Source: Caecitellus pseudoparvulus
Lineage: Eukaryota > Bigyra: Bicosoecida
Assembly (NCBI GenBank): GCA_965644315.1
Contig: CBFFRQ010000056.1
Span: 248,001-312,000, forward strand
Direction: 5' to 3'
Length of the DNA stretch: 64,000 nt
Shown here: positions 30,701 to 42,400 of the stretch, piece after piece
How the letters are laid out: each line of letters begins with the position of its first letter
Position numbering within the stretch: the first letter of the stretch is position 1
Notes under the pieces: model-generated
Told to the model about the DNA's origin: nothing
Database searches by the model: none
The model's input: the letters and a program-made list of their open reading frames with translations, nothing else
Made by a program: the position numbers and the translations under genes

Positions 30701-31171
30701 AGCCCGCCTCTACGCAGCTTGTGCCAGCACAGTGCAAGCCCGCAAGCCGGCGTTTCGCTTGCGGCTGGAAACGGCACCTCACGCACCTCCCGAAGCAGTC
30801 ACAGCCGACAAGGCAGCAGAGATGGTGGAAGCTTCCAGCGCCCTCACACGCCGTGCAGTGGCTTTGCCTGCCAGCCTGGTCGAGCCAGTCGACAGGCGCA
30901 CGCCAGCCTCTGCCACAGCGCTGTCCAGACGGTGCAGAGCAGCCTCACGCCTGCGTTTCACGTCTTCCTCTGCGTCTGTGCCGCGCTCAGCATCAGGCGA
31001 CTGCCCCGATGTTCGCTCCCGATCAACGTCGCCTGCAGTTCCACCTTCGCTATGCCCTGAGTCGTACGGGTCTGGCCTCTCCTCGCTGCAGTGTGAGGCC
31101 GAGTCCAGCTCATCTTGGTGTGCCCGCGCGGCTTGCACCGTCTGGATGGCTGCGGCGGTGGCGGCGGACAT
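27756..31171 (-). CDS. Six-TM voltage-sensor K+ channel with cyclic-nucleotide-binding-type domain
   Basis: The core is one exon (30058-27756). Two upstream exons, 31171-30787 and 30709-30338, join in phase (introns of 77 and 279 nt; ...KFE|DDAKAV...) to give 1019 aa. That extension is inferred. A shorter form could begin at an in-frame Met inside the 279-nt intron. Hydrophobic S1-S6 lie at about residues 357-613. S4 is Arg-rich (RLARLARLPRALRMVRVVKVGR). The pore helix ends MSTVGFGD, the K+-selectivity filter, and S6 follows. A C-linker and cNMP-binding fold occupy about 620-800 (GVILYVQTTPVHGMYFLSKG ... AFFGAAECLF). The phosphate-binding cassette is degenerate: the usual GE..L and Arg are absent. 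The 220-residue C-terminal tail is Gly/Pro/Ser-rich. EAG/HCN/AKT superfamily; plasma or organellar membrane. Confidence 0.9.
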
Positions 31172-31524
31172 GCTGAAAGGCTTTGCGGACACTCCCCGCA
31201 CACAACCTGGAAGCAGCCTGCCATGAGCCTGGCGTCCGTCAACGTGCAGCGCCCAAGGGTTGCGTGAATTGACCGTTTGGGGTGCAGTGCGGGAAAGCTG
31301 CTCAGAGCATCTTCCAGCCAGGCACGAACTCAGACCAGGTTCATCCTCCGCTCGTCAAAACCCAACAACGACACAACACACTCCCTCTCCGCTTCTCAAG
31401 CTTTCGTCCGTACTCCCTGAGCATCTATTCAAACACCCTCCGGCAGCCCTGTTTCTGCAGCTGGTGGCCGGGTGACCAGCACACCCGATTTCCGCACTTT
31501 GGCTTGTTGGCCGCCACGTGCGGC
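31172..31524. other. Intergenic region between divergent K+ channel and PH-PP2C genes
   Basis: 353 nt between proposed divergent start codons. No promoter element, repeat or RNA gene was recognised. If the channel's short form is real, part of the promoter would instead lie within 30059-30337. Confidence 0.45.
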
Positions 31525-34500
31525 ATGGCGCACGGTCACATGAGCATGCGGTATCCAGCCGCAAGCGGTTGGGAGCGGCAGTACACAGGGCGCTTGCGTG
31601 GGCGCGGGGTGGGGCGCCACCTCGGGGACATCAGGTGCGTGGCATGGCGGTGTGTCGGCTCCGCAGGGGTTCGTGCCCCACGCCCCAACGCCATGAATGA
31701 CCACGTCCCGCCCTTGGCTCGCCTGCAGACAAGAGGTGGTGGAAGGGACGCTGGATGTGTATCTTGAAGAGAAGGACTGCTGGATCTCCTGCTTCTGCCG
31801 ACTCAAGGTGCGCAAGCCGCGTGGCGTGGCTGCAGATCTTCCGCAAGCACCTGTGCTACCCCGCCCTGCCTCTCTTGCACCCCTTCCCTGCCTGTGCGCC
31901 CCGCGCAGGACATGAAGCTCAAGTTGTACGAGACCACATTGAAGGCTGCCTCTGCAGGAGCTGCGGCGGGCCCTGCGTCCTCCTCCTTGGTGCGCATGCC
32001 CATGGCGGCAGGCGCAGGTCAGGCGCGCATTGCCACCCTGTACATGGACCGCATGCAACGCATCAAGCAAGGCAGCGCTCGCCGGGGCCCGAGTGCAAAG
32101 AAACCTGCCACCACCACCAAGCCCTCTGGCCAAGGGCCGCCGTCGCAGCAGGAGCCATGTGCCCTAGGAGAGTCGACGCCACCGACAGGCGCACACAAGC
32201 CCTCGGCGGGAGGAGGGCACGGCGCGGCGGGGGCCCCATCGACCCCCGCAAGCATTGGCACCATCGGCAAAGGGGCGCCTCGGCAGCTGTCCACAGAGTT
32301 CACGCTGACCTTCCGTGACTCTGCGAACCTCTCCCGGCCCTACCAGCGCAAGGTGAAGCCAGCAGCGCCGGGGCAGGCTGCCCCCGGCCACTTCACCCCG
32401 CCCCCCGGCGCCAAACCTGACGAGGTTGCCATGGCAGCTCTCAGTGCGTCGCTTGTGCACAGTGGCGCCATGGACGCCGCGGCGCCCACCCGCACTGCCT
32501 ACCGCAAGAGCCGGAGCGTGACGTACCGGTTCCGGGCCCGTGATGAGGCTGCCGTGCGAGATTGGCTCTTTGGCCTGCAGAAGTGCGGCATGGTGCTCTT
32601 GGAGCGGGCTCTGGGCCGCTCCGTGCAGCCCACCCCCCCACGCCCTGCCGTCAAGGGCAGGGGCAGCCGCTCCAGCTCTGTGCTGGATGCACCGGGTGGC
32701 GCCCTGCCGGGGCGGTCGGAGCGAGCGGGCAGCTCCTCCTCCCGGCGAGACTCAGCGCCGTCGATGGAGCCACTGGACGGCAGGGGTGTTGCCTTTGGGC
32801 CAGCATCCATGCACAACTTCGGCAGCGGCATGGGCGGCGGCATGGGGCTTGCGGGGTACATGCAAGCGCTCCCGCCCTCCCTGCCCCCTCAGCACACAGC
32901 ACCGCCCTCCCCGCCGCCAGTGGCGCCATCCCCTGCGCCGTACACAGGCAGCCCTGCGCAGAGCCGCCCAGGGGTCTCCCTGCCTCGCAGTGGGGCACCC
33001 CTCACCCCTGAACGGCTGGCAGGTGAGGGTGGCGGGGAAGGCAGTGATGACGAGGAGGGGGCGGCGGGTGACGGCCTCTTCTTCGCCATGAGCCCGAACG
33101 CAGCGCAGCGCCGGGACGGCAGGGCTGGCCAGGGCCCTTCGCCCACGCTGGGCGGCCAGACTGGGCATGGCCCGCCTCACCCCCACCGTCAGGTGTCCTC
33201 TGGGCGGCCCGTGCACGGCACCATTGTTGCTGGGCAAGCCGCGAAAGCCCCTTCAGACTTCTTCAGAGCAGGCAGCCTCCCCGTGGGCATCGGCCAGGGG
33301 CTAGCAGCACGGTACCCCCTCTACACGCCGTCACATGCTCCAGGCCGCTTCCCGGCACCCGCGCGTGCGCCGGCACCTGCACAGAAACCCCGCGTGAGTG
33401 AGGTGCCCCGGCGAGTCGCCCGTGCTGAGTCAGGGGACTCGACAGAGCACTCAGATGCAGATGGGGCCGACGGCATGTTCCGCTTGTCCCCCGAGTCCAA
33501 GCCGCAGTCCGACTCGGGCGGGTCCCCCTCCTCCCCTGACATATCCCCCACTCCTCGAGGGGCACGCGGTTCCCCCAAGCTGGACATCTTCCAGCCGGCG
33601 TCCTCGGCTGCCCATCGCCGCTACGCACCAGCTCTGGAGCCCGAGTCCTCCACGTCAGAGGACGAGGACAGCGAAGTGGATGACCATGACACAGGGAGCG
33701 AGTCCCCGACTCAGAAACTGGTGCCCCTGTCCACAGCAACTCCACCTGCCCCAGCGGTTCAGCCCGAGGAGCCCGCTGTTGCGGCAACTTCCGTGCTGGG
33801 TGGCCTCTCACGCACACCACGTCTCACCAGTCGCCAGCGCTCCGCCCCGACGCACGACTCGCAGCGCAAGCAACCCAAACCGGCAGCTGCCTTCACGTCC
33901 CAGCCAAGCTTGCAGCGCATCATGACAGACACCGCTGCCACGCCAGGCACGGGCGCTGCCAAAGCTTCGGGCGCGTGGGTGCCCCCATCCCTTCGACGCA
34001 GGCGGGAGGCAGAGGCTGCCGCCGGCGGTGCTGCGGCCATGGGCCCGCCTGCCAGCAGCTCCAGCACGCCACCTGCTGCCCACTCGGGCAGGAGTGCAGC
34101 ACCAGCGCCTCCCCGTGGCCCTGACCGCAACCACGCCATGGTGAAGATCCAGAAAATGATGGCGGCGGCAGAGGTTGAGAGGTGGCACCCCCCACCACCC
34201 TCTGCCGACGCTGCAGCGCCTGGCCCGGCTTGGTACAGCAGCACTGACGTGGAGGTCGTGGGCGTGTGCTCCGTGCAGGGGGTGCGCAGTCGCATGGAGG
34301 ACGCCCACGTTGTGCACTTGAGCTCTGGAGGGGACCCTTGCATCTTCGCAGTGTTCGACGGGCACGCAGGAGACGCAGCGGCGGCGTTCGCAGCGGCGCA
34401 CCTGCCAGCCCTGCTCACCTCACACCCCGCTTACCGCACGGACCCAGCGCTGGCAGCAGTGGATTCGTACCACGCCGTGGACGCCCACTTCATGGCTGTC

Positions 34501-35628
34501 GCTGTCCAGAACTTCGCCAGCGCACTGGGGGGCACTGGCTCGCAGCCGCCCTCGACAGCCCAAGTGGCTGCCGCTGGCAACACCGCCGGCACATGGGACG
34601 CCATGCCACCGCAGGAAGCCCTATTCCTGCGCACTAGCGAGATGCGCGACCTGCCCCCGCCTGGGCACATGTTGGGTGACAAGGAGGGGGATGAGGGTGG
34701 CGTGGCGCAGGGTGCTGGCGCCCTCGCCGGCATGGCCCGCACGGCGCACGCAGTGGGCGTCAGGACAGCCACTTTTGTCGCCAACGGCGCCACCTTGAGC
34801 TCCACTGCCGACGGCACGTGCTCGTACGAGCCCGCCGCGTTCCTCCCCGTCGGCACGCTGTCAGGGGCTGCCTATGACCGCTTCGTCGTGGAGGAGTTCC
34901 TGCCCAAGCCCTTCAGAGCAGGCACCACTGCCCTGACAGTGTTGCTGGATGTCCAGGCATGCACGCTGACAGTGGCCAACGTGGGTGACACCATGGCCGT
35001 GCTGGCCAGACAGCAAGGGACAGTTGCCGAGGCGGTGGCGGTGGAGCACTCCCCTGCCTCAGAGGAAAGCCGCATCAACTCAGCTGGCGGCTGGGTGCAC
35101 CGTGAGAAGGAGATGTCCCTGGGCCGCTTGAGCAGCATGGACTTGTCAGACCCCTTCGTTGCTGCCCATGCCAAGCTGGAGGTGTCTTGGCACAGCATCT
35201 CCCGTGTGAACGGGGACTTGGGCGTGTCCCGCGCGCTGGGGGACCTGAACTTCAAGGGGCGGCGCAAAAACCTCGTGCCGTGGTACTTTCCAGCAGACAA
35301 GCAGGGCGACGGCCCCATCCAGTTCTCGGCAGACCTCGTCCTCGCCACGCCCGACGTCTGCCACGTGCAGTTGGTGGAGGGGGACGAATTCCTGCTCCTT
35401 GCCTGTGATGGCCTGTGGGAAGCCATGCCTGCAGGGGACGCAGTGGGTCTCGTGGCGCGGGTGCTGCAAGGCGATGCGACGGGCCCAGATGGGCCCATTG
35501 AAGCGACGCCATCCGCTGCCGCGCGGTACCTGGCCGAAATGGCCTTGAAGTTGGGCAGCTCCGACAACATCACGGTGCAGGTGGTGCTGCTGCCCACGGC
35601 GGTGCGCTTCCGGCCCCAGACTCCCTGA
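31525..35628 (+). CDS. PH domain-PP2C protein phosphatase fusion
   Basis: Exons 31525-31634, 31729-31807 and 31909-35628 join in phase to 1302 aa. An N-terminal PH fold starts EVVEGTLDVYLEEKDCW ... CRLKDMKLKLYE and ends, after an Ala/Gly/Pro-rich interruption of about 150 residues, with VTYRFRARDEAAVRDWLFGLQ, the strand and Trp-bearing helix that close a PH domain. About 560 residues of Ser/Pro-rich sequence follow. The PP2C (PPM) domain covers about 845-1300 with every metal/catalytic motif present: SRMEDAH, AVFDGHAGD, RAGTTALTV, VANVGDTMAVL, VSRALGDLNF, LLACDGLWEA and GSSDNITV. An insert of about 150 residues sits between the DGH motif and GTTAL. Predicted Mg/Mn-dependent Ser/Thr phosphatase, recruited to membrane phosphoinositides or proteins through its PH domain. 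The targeting is inference. Confidence 0.92.
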
Positions 35629-35770
35629 TGTCACAAAACACAATTCACCCGTTCTGGTGCAGGGCCGCTTGTTGTGAATGAGGGGGCTCGCTGAAGGGGT
35701 TGTGCGCTCGCCTGAACGTTGGACCACCTCTCCGCTCCCGACCGCCAGCCAAGCCTGCTACTGTCCAGCT

Positions 35771-38700
35771 ATGCAGGCAAGCGACCAAGAAACCGAAGAG
35801 GCGCTCCTGGCACAGATCGCGGCCATTAACCAGCGCCTTCAACAGTCAGGCGGTGAGGGTGCATCTCCGGTGAGCGCCCCTGGTCGGCCGCTGGGCGCCA
35901 GTCAAAGCGTTGAGGATGCAGCATCTGCGCACCTTCGGCATCCACCGAGACAGGGGCAGCAACGTGCCCTGGCGGTAGATGACAGTGATTTTTACCGTGG
36001 GTGGCCCCTGGAGGACACTCCCGTTGCCAGGGATGCTGCAGCCAACGTCCTGCACAGCACCAAGCAACACATCGGGCAGGCAATTTCCGCACATGCTCAA
36101 CGGGCGCGCTCCTCAACTGCGAGCCATGCCTCGGCTTCAAGCGGTGGCAGCAGCCAGCCCCACTCACGGCATTACTCTCCAAAGCCGCTGTCAACGCAAA
36201 CTGGCCCTGCCAGCCCACTCCGGCATGCCTGGCGCGATGCGACGTCTCCCAGTCACGCTGCACCCGTGCGCAGCTTGCACGATGAGTTTTCCTCGGACTC
36301 AGACTCCGATTCGGAAAACGTGGTGAAGCCACACATGACACCCCATCGTGACTCTAGCTCTGACTCCTCTGATAGCGACGACTCCTTCTGCCTTGCCAGT
36401 GGCGCAGTGCAGAGCTCGGCAGTGGGGGAGTCTGCAGCTGCATCCCTGCTGCGATTGACGCTGGCCGGGGCCACAGCAGTCGCTGCCGGGACGCCCCCCC
36501 AGACCGCCTCAGACTTGAACCTGCAACGCCATGTCTCGCCTGTCAAATCTTCCTGGGGCTCCCCTGCAACTGAAGCCAGCCCAGCGGTCGCCCCGTCGCC
36601 CGAGCCCCAACCCACCAGCAGCGCCAGGACTGCAGCCTCCAAGCCAGCGAGCCCCAGCAGTGCCCACGTGCGCCCACTGTCCCTTGGCTCGTGCGCTGAC
36701 AGCAACAGCTCCCCTCGCTCCCGCGGCTTCCTGTCTGTGTCCGACTTGTCCCCGCCCAAACCTGCGTCACGACCTCTCAAGCCGGCAGGCGCGGGCGGCA
36801 CGTTCGGCACCAGCAACCGGTTCCGAGCAGGTGCAGTGACTCCCGCACCCACGCGCCGGTCTCCAAAAGCCGTCAGCAAATCGGCTGCACAGAAGGCTGC
36901 GATGCAGCGCCTGTCCGGCACTGGTCGGCGCCGAGCAGCGCCAACGTCCGCCGTGCGGCAGGGGTCCGGCCGAGGTGGGCGGGGGCGGGGAGCGCGAGGC
37001 AGGGGAAGAGCACCCGCACGAAGGCGCCCGACCCGAGGTAGAGGCACTGGCTCCAGGGGCACAAGTGCGAGGGCCGGGCCAGATCAGCCGGCGGTGCCGA
37101 CCAGGACGGGCCCCGCTGCATCGACGCAGCGAGCCCACCCCCCAACCCGACCAGTGCAGGGGCCTAGTCCAGGTGCACAACCAGGTGCAACACCCCCTGC
37201 ACCACAAACCCTCAGTGCACCGAAGCACCGCGAATCCCCAGTGTCCACGCCCACGGCCAGCGCTGTGGCTACGGCCTTGCTGGATGTGAAGCGCAGAGCC
37301 GCAGCACTGCTGGAGGGGGCGGGGGTGGCACAGGGTTCCCCCGCACCGCCTGGCGCCTTGGACTTTGCCCGAGCAGTGGAAGGCCTGGAGACGTCCCTGC
37401 TCAACCCAGGCGTCATCTTGGCGCACCAGCGTCGGGTCAGTCCGCTCCACCAACCAGCCAGCCCGATGCATGGTGATGAGACAGAGGGTGCGCCCCAGGC
37501 ACGGGCAGCCCCCATGCCGGTCCCGCCCAGGCGTGGCAGAACCGGGCGCGACGCTTCGGAGGGGCGAACGGCTGGGGGGCAAGCTGGTGCTAGCCAGCCC
37601 GGTCCTCGCAGCCGCAATGCCAAGCCGCTGCCTGCCAAGTGGGCACGGCGCTTTGCCAGGCAGGGCTTGTCGCCGCCGCCTGCCTCCGCGGTGGAGGCAC
37701 AGCAGCACCAGCACGGCAGCCCACTTCCCCCTGCGTACGCCATCCCAGAAGGATCGACAACACCACCGCCGCCGGCCAGCCAGCCCCCCCCTGCTTCGCC
37801 GCCACACCTGGGAGACGTCCCAGCCAGTCTCCGCATGATGGTTTCCACGGTGCAAGGCCCCAGCAGCCCGCATGAGGATGCAAAGGAGCCCAGCCATGCC
37901 AGCACAAGCAGTTTACATACCAGTGCGCAGGCGCAGCTCGCTGAGCTTGAGCACACCACTGCCTCGGCAGCCTCCGCAAGCTCTGCCATTGCTCCGAAGC
38001 CCCACTCTGCGCTGGAAGTGTCCCCTGTTCGGCTGTCCCCAGCGTCAGGTGCTGACACGCCTGGTACCACTTCCCCAGTGGCTAGCGAGGCGAGTGCACC
38101 CGACATGACAAGCTCACCCCAGGCCAACCTGCAGTCCGCTCGAGTGCTGGCTGAGTTCCAAGGTGATCCAGCACAGCACCAAGTGGATTTGAGGGCTGAG
38201 GATGTTGGCGGAATGGTGATTGTGCTGCAGCCTCTGCCGTCAGGCTGGTGGTTCATCCAGCGTAGTGATGGTGCCGAGGGGTACGTCCCTGGATCGTACT
38301 TGCAAGAGTCAGCGCCCGCAGTGTCACCCAAGCAGGACGGGCTCGGTGGTGGCGAGGGCTCGTCTGAGCGCGGCAGCCCACTGCAGGACGAGTGGCTGCA
38401 CTTGACGCCAGCCCAGCCACGAATGCCGTCCTCCGCCATGCCTGGAGCTCATGGGCATGCCAGTGCACACGCAGCAGCAGCCCAAACTCCACTGGGCGTC
38501 ATGACAAACCACGCCATCGCGCCCGCTCTGGCTGCCGTTGCAGCCCTGGCGGGGGGCAACTCTCCCCGTGCGCGTGCCGCCGCCGAGACCCGGCAGCAAG
38601 AAGACAGCGATGAGGGGGCTGAGCCGTCCACTCCTCGATCTGCTGGAGGGGGCCATGGGCAGGGCTTGTCCCGCACGCCACGTGAAGGGGCGGGCCTTGC

Positions 38701-39307
38701 AGCGCGCGAAGCCCGGCTACCTCTCGGGGGGCTGAAGGGGGGGGGCACGGTGACGCGGGGCACGCAGGGCCCACACGACAGCCATGAGGGGCAAGAAACA
38801 GGGACAAGCAAGGGGGGAGAAGATGATGAGCAAGCAGAGGACGAGCCTGCACCCCCCCCGCACCCTCTTCTTCCGTCACCCGCTGCTGCTGCCGCCGCTG
38901 CAGCAGCGGGCATCGCGCTCCCCCCTTCGCCACAGGACAGCAAGACTGGACCGTCGCTTCGGGCAGTCGTCTCCCCACCTCCTGGTGCAGGCTTCACACT
39001 CCCTAGAGCAGCTCGGGGCCTGGTCAGGCCGCAACCTAGGCCGCTGAGACAGCAGCCACGTGGAGGCGCTGATGCCTTGCCTCCCCCACCTTCCATTGCC
39101 TTGGTGGCATCACCGCCTGTCATCCGCGGCATGCCTGCTGGGCCCCCCGCATCTCAGAGCGGTGTGTCGCGGTCCAGGCATGGAACCAACCCTCGACACC
39201 CTCCTGGCATTCCCCCAATTGCCGCTTCCTCAACCTCGACCCCAGTGCCAATGCCCAGGCAAGTCCCCGTGCCAGTGAGACGGCTGCACAAGTCCACTTT
39301 GCGCTAA
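35771..39307 (+). CDS. Low-complexity protein with a C-terminal SH3 domain
   Basis: Single exon, 1178 aa from ATG 35771 (MQASDQETEEALLAQIAAIN, a short amphipathic helix). An upstream in-frame ATG at 35678 adds 31 residues that look like untranslated sequence. Most of the protein is Ser/Pro/Ala-rich and disordered, with acidic SDSDSDS runs near residue 178 and a Gly/Arg-rich RGG-type patch near 400-430. At about residues 790-850 an SH3 fold is recognisable: RVLAEFQGDP (the ALYDF strand), SGWWFIQRSDG and GYVPGSYLQE, keeping the WW and PxxY ligand-binding residues. Many PxxP motifs elsewhere could be intramolecular or partner ligands. Probably a cortical or signalling scaffold; no enzymatic domain is seen. 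Confidence 0.78.
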   Translation: MQASDQETEEALLAQIAAINQRLQQSGGEGASPVSAPGRPLGASQSVEDAASAHLRHPPRQGQQRALAVDDSDFYRGWPLEDTPVARDAAANVLHSTKQHIGQAISAHAQRARSSTASHASASSGGSSQPHSRHYSPKPLSTQTGPASPLRHAWRDATSPSHAAPVRSLHDEFSSDSDSDSENVVKPHMTPHRDSSSDSSDSDDSFCLASGAVQSSAVGESAAASLLRLTLAGATAVAAGTPPQTASDLNLQRHVSPVKSSWGSPATEASPAVAPSPEPQPTSSARTAASKPASPSSAHVRPLSLGSCADSNSSPRSRGFLSVSDLSPPKPASRPLKPAGAGGTFGTSNRFRAGAVTPAPTRRSPKAVSKSAAQKAAMQRLSGTGRRRAAPTSAVRQGSGRGGRGRGARGRGRAPARRRPTRGRGTGSRGTSARAGPDQPAVPTRTGPAASTQRAHPPTRPVQGPSPGAQPGATPPAPQTLSAPKHRESPVSTPTASAVATALLDVKRRAAALLEGAGVAQGSPAPPGALDFARAVEGLETSLLNPGVILAHQRRVSPLHQPASPMHGDETEGAPQARAAPMPVPPRRGRTGRDASEGRTAGGQAGASQPGPRSRNAKPLPAKWARRFARQGLSPPPASAVEAQQHQHGSPLPPAYAIPEGSTTPPPPASQPPPASPPHLGDVPASLRMMVSTVQGPSSPHEDAKEPSHASTSSLHTSAQAQLAELEHTTASAASASSAIAPKPHSALEVSPVRLSPASGADTPGTTSPVASEASAPDMTSSPQANLQSARVLAEFQGDPAQHQVDLRAEDVGGMVIVLQPLPSGWWFIQRSDGAEGYVPGSYLQESAPAVSPKQDGLGGGEGSSERGSPLQDEWLHLTPAQPRMPSSAMPGAHGHASAHAAAAQTPLGVMTNHAIAPALAAVAALAGGNSPRARAAAETRQQEDSDEGAEPSTPRSAGGGHGQGLSRTPREGAGLAAREARLPLGGLKGGGTVTRGTQGPHDSHEGQETGTSKGGEDDEQAEDEPAPPPHPLLPSPAAAAAAAAAGIALPPSPQDSKTGPSLRAVVSPPPGAGFTLPRAARGLVRPQPRPLRQQPRGGADALPPPPSIALVASPPVIRGMPAGPPASQSGVSRSRHGTNPRHPPGIPPIAASSTSTPVPMPRQVPVPVRRLHKSTLR

Positions 39308-39455
39308 AACCCATGGTTCGAGTCCCCGGCTGTATCAGCTTCCCTCCTTGCGGCTCATATGCTTCCCTTCGCACGACAACGCGATCCACGCCAGGCTGCT
39401 TGGCGTGCTCTGCAATTTCCGCAAGCAACCGCGTCTGTTTCCACTTTTTCCAAGC

Positions 39456-42400
39456 ATGGATCCCTCCGCCGCACTTTCAGTGTTTCAATTCATCAGCACA
39501 CATAATGAAGATGTCCAGGTGAGCCTGCCTCTTCAGCTTCCGCAATTCCTGGCCGCGTAGTCTGCCACCTGGCGTTGCAACGCAGGTTGTGGTCGACGAA
39601 GAGCTAGGCAAGGCTTGGCACACACCGGCCCTCGTGAAGCAAGTGCTGGTGAGTGGACAGCCGCCGTCGTTCTCAAAGCTCTGTGGCAGCTCTTCGTGCT
39701 TCGCACCACAGGACGTCGTTGAGGGCTCTCGCGCATCGATGGACTGTGCCAAGATCGGGCATATAATTGGAGCTGGCCCGGCGGCAGTCCTGAAGGCGCT
39801 GCGCTGCGTCCTGGATAATGGACAGGCGCAAACACCTCTTCATAACGAGCTCATGGCACCCTTAGTGTCGACGGCGGCGAGACTGCAAGTGCAGCTGCTC
39901 CCGCCGTCCACTGTCGTGTCGGCAGTGGTGGAGGAAGCGCTGAGTGACTTGGCGGCGACTGCTCTCAGCGAATGCGGCAAGGTGTCCATCGCGAGCCTCG
40001 CAGAGAGCGTCCGCATGCCTGTCTCATGGACAGCATCCCGCATGCACGGACTCGCAGTCCCGCTCTCCGGCTGCCTCTGTGAAGTGGGTGGGCAGCAGCA
40101 TGTCGTGGCAGCCCAAGCAGCTGCGGAGCAGGTCAACTGCCTCCTCTCGCTGCTGCGCGCCGCAGAGGCAGAGGTTTCCGTGGCAGACTTAACGCCCAAG
40201 CTATGGATGCCCCATCATGAGGTCATGGAGCTCCTCCTCGCCCTGTGCCGGGAGCAGCCCGTTCCAGTGCAGCGGCAGGCCTGGCATACGGCCGTTGCCC
40301 AGCACACCGATGAAGCCAGCTTGCAGGGCACCTGGCAAGCCGATCACGCAGTATTTGTGCCAGCACATGTGCTGGAGAGTCGCCGCCAAACTGCCCTGGA
40401 CAGCCTGAGCGCAGACGGGTACCTGTCCGACACGCAAGCAGAGGATGTGGGCCTGTTGCAGTTCTTGGCAGGGTCCCCAGAAGGTGCGACGCCCGCAGGG
40501 CAAGGGCCCCCTCCGACTCTCAAGCTTCCCAGTGGCTTCCTTCTGCAGCAATGCCTTGCGCAGGCTGCGATGCTCGTCATTGCAGAGCTGGGGGATGAGG
40601 AGGGAACGTGCAGCTGGTGCGACGCCGGCTCAGCCTTGCCCAGCCGCCTGTCCTCCGACGACTTGGAGGTCGCTGCCAGTGCACTCGCGGCTGAAGTCGG
40701 CTCTGCTTCCCTTGCAAACGCACAGTTTGAGGGGCTGGAGTGTGCTGAGACAGCACCCGTGTGGATGGGCGGCGCCTTGTTCGCCAGCCCTGGGTGGGTC
40801 ACGGGTGCCCTTCAGTCTGTCCAACAAGCATCCAAGTTCTTGGCAGCAAATCAGCTGGCGATGTCAAGAGCAAACACTCTTCTCACCGAAGTCCAAGAAG
40901 CGCTTGCAATGGCCCTGGTCTCCCAAGCAGATCTTGATCGCGGAGTAGAAGCAGCTGACCAGGCCTGTGGCGAGGCTAAGCGGGCTGCCGCAGACGCCCA
41001 CGATCCAGCCTTTGATAGCTTTGTCTTGGTGGGACACGCAGAGGATGAGCCAGCAAAGGAGCAAGACATGCCCCTTGCGTCTGCTGACAACGAAGCCACC
41101 ATCCAGCGAGCAGAAGCAGCCTTGGCGACTGCCCAGCAAAGCGCAGCAGAAGGGGCCACCCTGATCAAGGAGCTGGAAGCAGCCCAGCAGTTTCTCAACG
41201 ACCCTGCTCTGTCGGGGGACGACTCAGAACTCCCGCCTTCTTTACAGGCTGTCGCCCAGGCTGCCAAGGAGCCTGCCCATGGCCCCGGTGGCATAGCTGA
41301 ACAGCTGCTTGCTGCTCTGCTGCAGGTTGACGATGCGTCCGCAACCTTGGACGCTGGGCACCCAGTAGCAGTCGTTGCGGCGCTGCGCCAAGTCTCCGCA
41401 CGGAGCTTGGTTGCGAGCCTGGCGGAGCGCGCGAGCGAGCGCCGAGCCGAGCCCTTCATGAACATGAGCTGGCAGCCACGTGCAGCTGGCATGAACTCCG
41501 CACTGTTCGCAGGACGAGGAGGGGAACCCGGGGAGCTCAGTGTTGCTTCGGCAGTGGTGGCAGCCTGTGCCGAGCATTTTGAGAACGCCGTGCGTTCTGG
41601 CCGTGCGCTGGTCTACGCTGCCGAGTGTGCGCCACGCAGCACGGGCGTGGCTCGACCAGCTCAAGACTTTTCAGACCTCGAAGCAGCTGCACTTGCCTCT
41701 GCACTGGCTTTGCTTGATGCAGCTCCAGTGTACGCTCGAGGGCTGTTTGCCCTGACACAAGGTGGGGAGGCCCCCCGTATCAGCCGCACACACTGGAGCT
41801 CTCAAAGCCCCGTTGCCGCCAAGTTGGCTCGGTGGCTTTATGCACAAGGCCTTTTCCCCACAGAGCAGGATGGGGAATCCGCATCGTCTTGTGCTGATGC
41901 TGTTGCGGGTGCACATGACGCTGTGCTTTCTCACGCAAGCAAGGCAACGGCTGCTGCGTGGATGCAAGCGTCGCTTGCAGCTGCAGGGGATGCGCTGCTT
42001 GTGCATGCTTTGGCATCGAATGTGCCGGCAACAGCCGAGCATCTGCATGCCGTGCTCGAGGGTCTCTGCGTACACCCATTGTTGGTAGGATGCACAGCGG
42101 ACGCCCCGTCGATGGGTCACGAACTGTTGCATGCGTACCTGCCCCCCTGCGCCACAACTCCAGCTGAGTCAAGCGGCACCCAGCGCCTCTTGACTGCAGA
42201 TGAACGAAGAGCGGTGCTAGCCTGGTTCATGGACTCATTTCGAGCCGGGCCGACTGCTCACATTGAGCCTGAGGACCAGCACGTGGCGGGAGCAAGTGCG
42301 GCAGGTGAGGAAGCTGAGCCGTCTGACCTGTCGGTATCCTCTCTGGGAACCGCAAGGGCTCCATTCCAAGGCGCCTTCCCTCTTCTCCTTCTTCAAGGCG

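Noticed and set aside
37084-38439. 451-aa minus-strand frame opposite the SH3 protein
   Set aside because: Low-complexity shadow; SH3 motifs are on the plus strand.
39314-39335. tRNA-like GGTTCGAGTCCCCGG string just after the SH3 gene
   Set aside because: It resembles a B box, but the T stem does not pair and there is no acceptor, D or anticodon arm around it.
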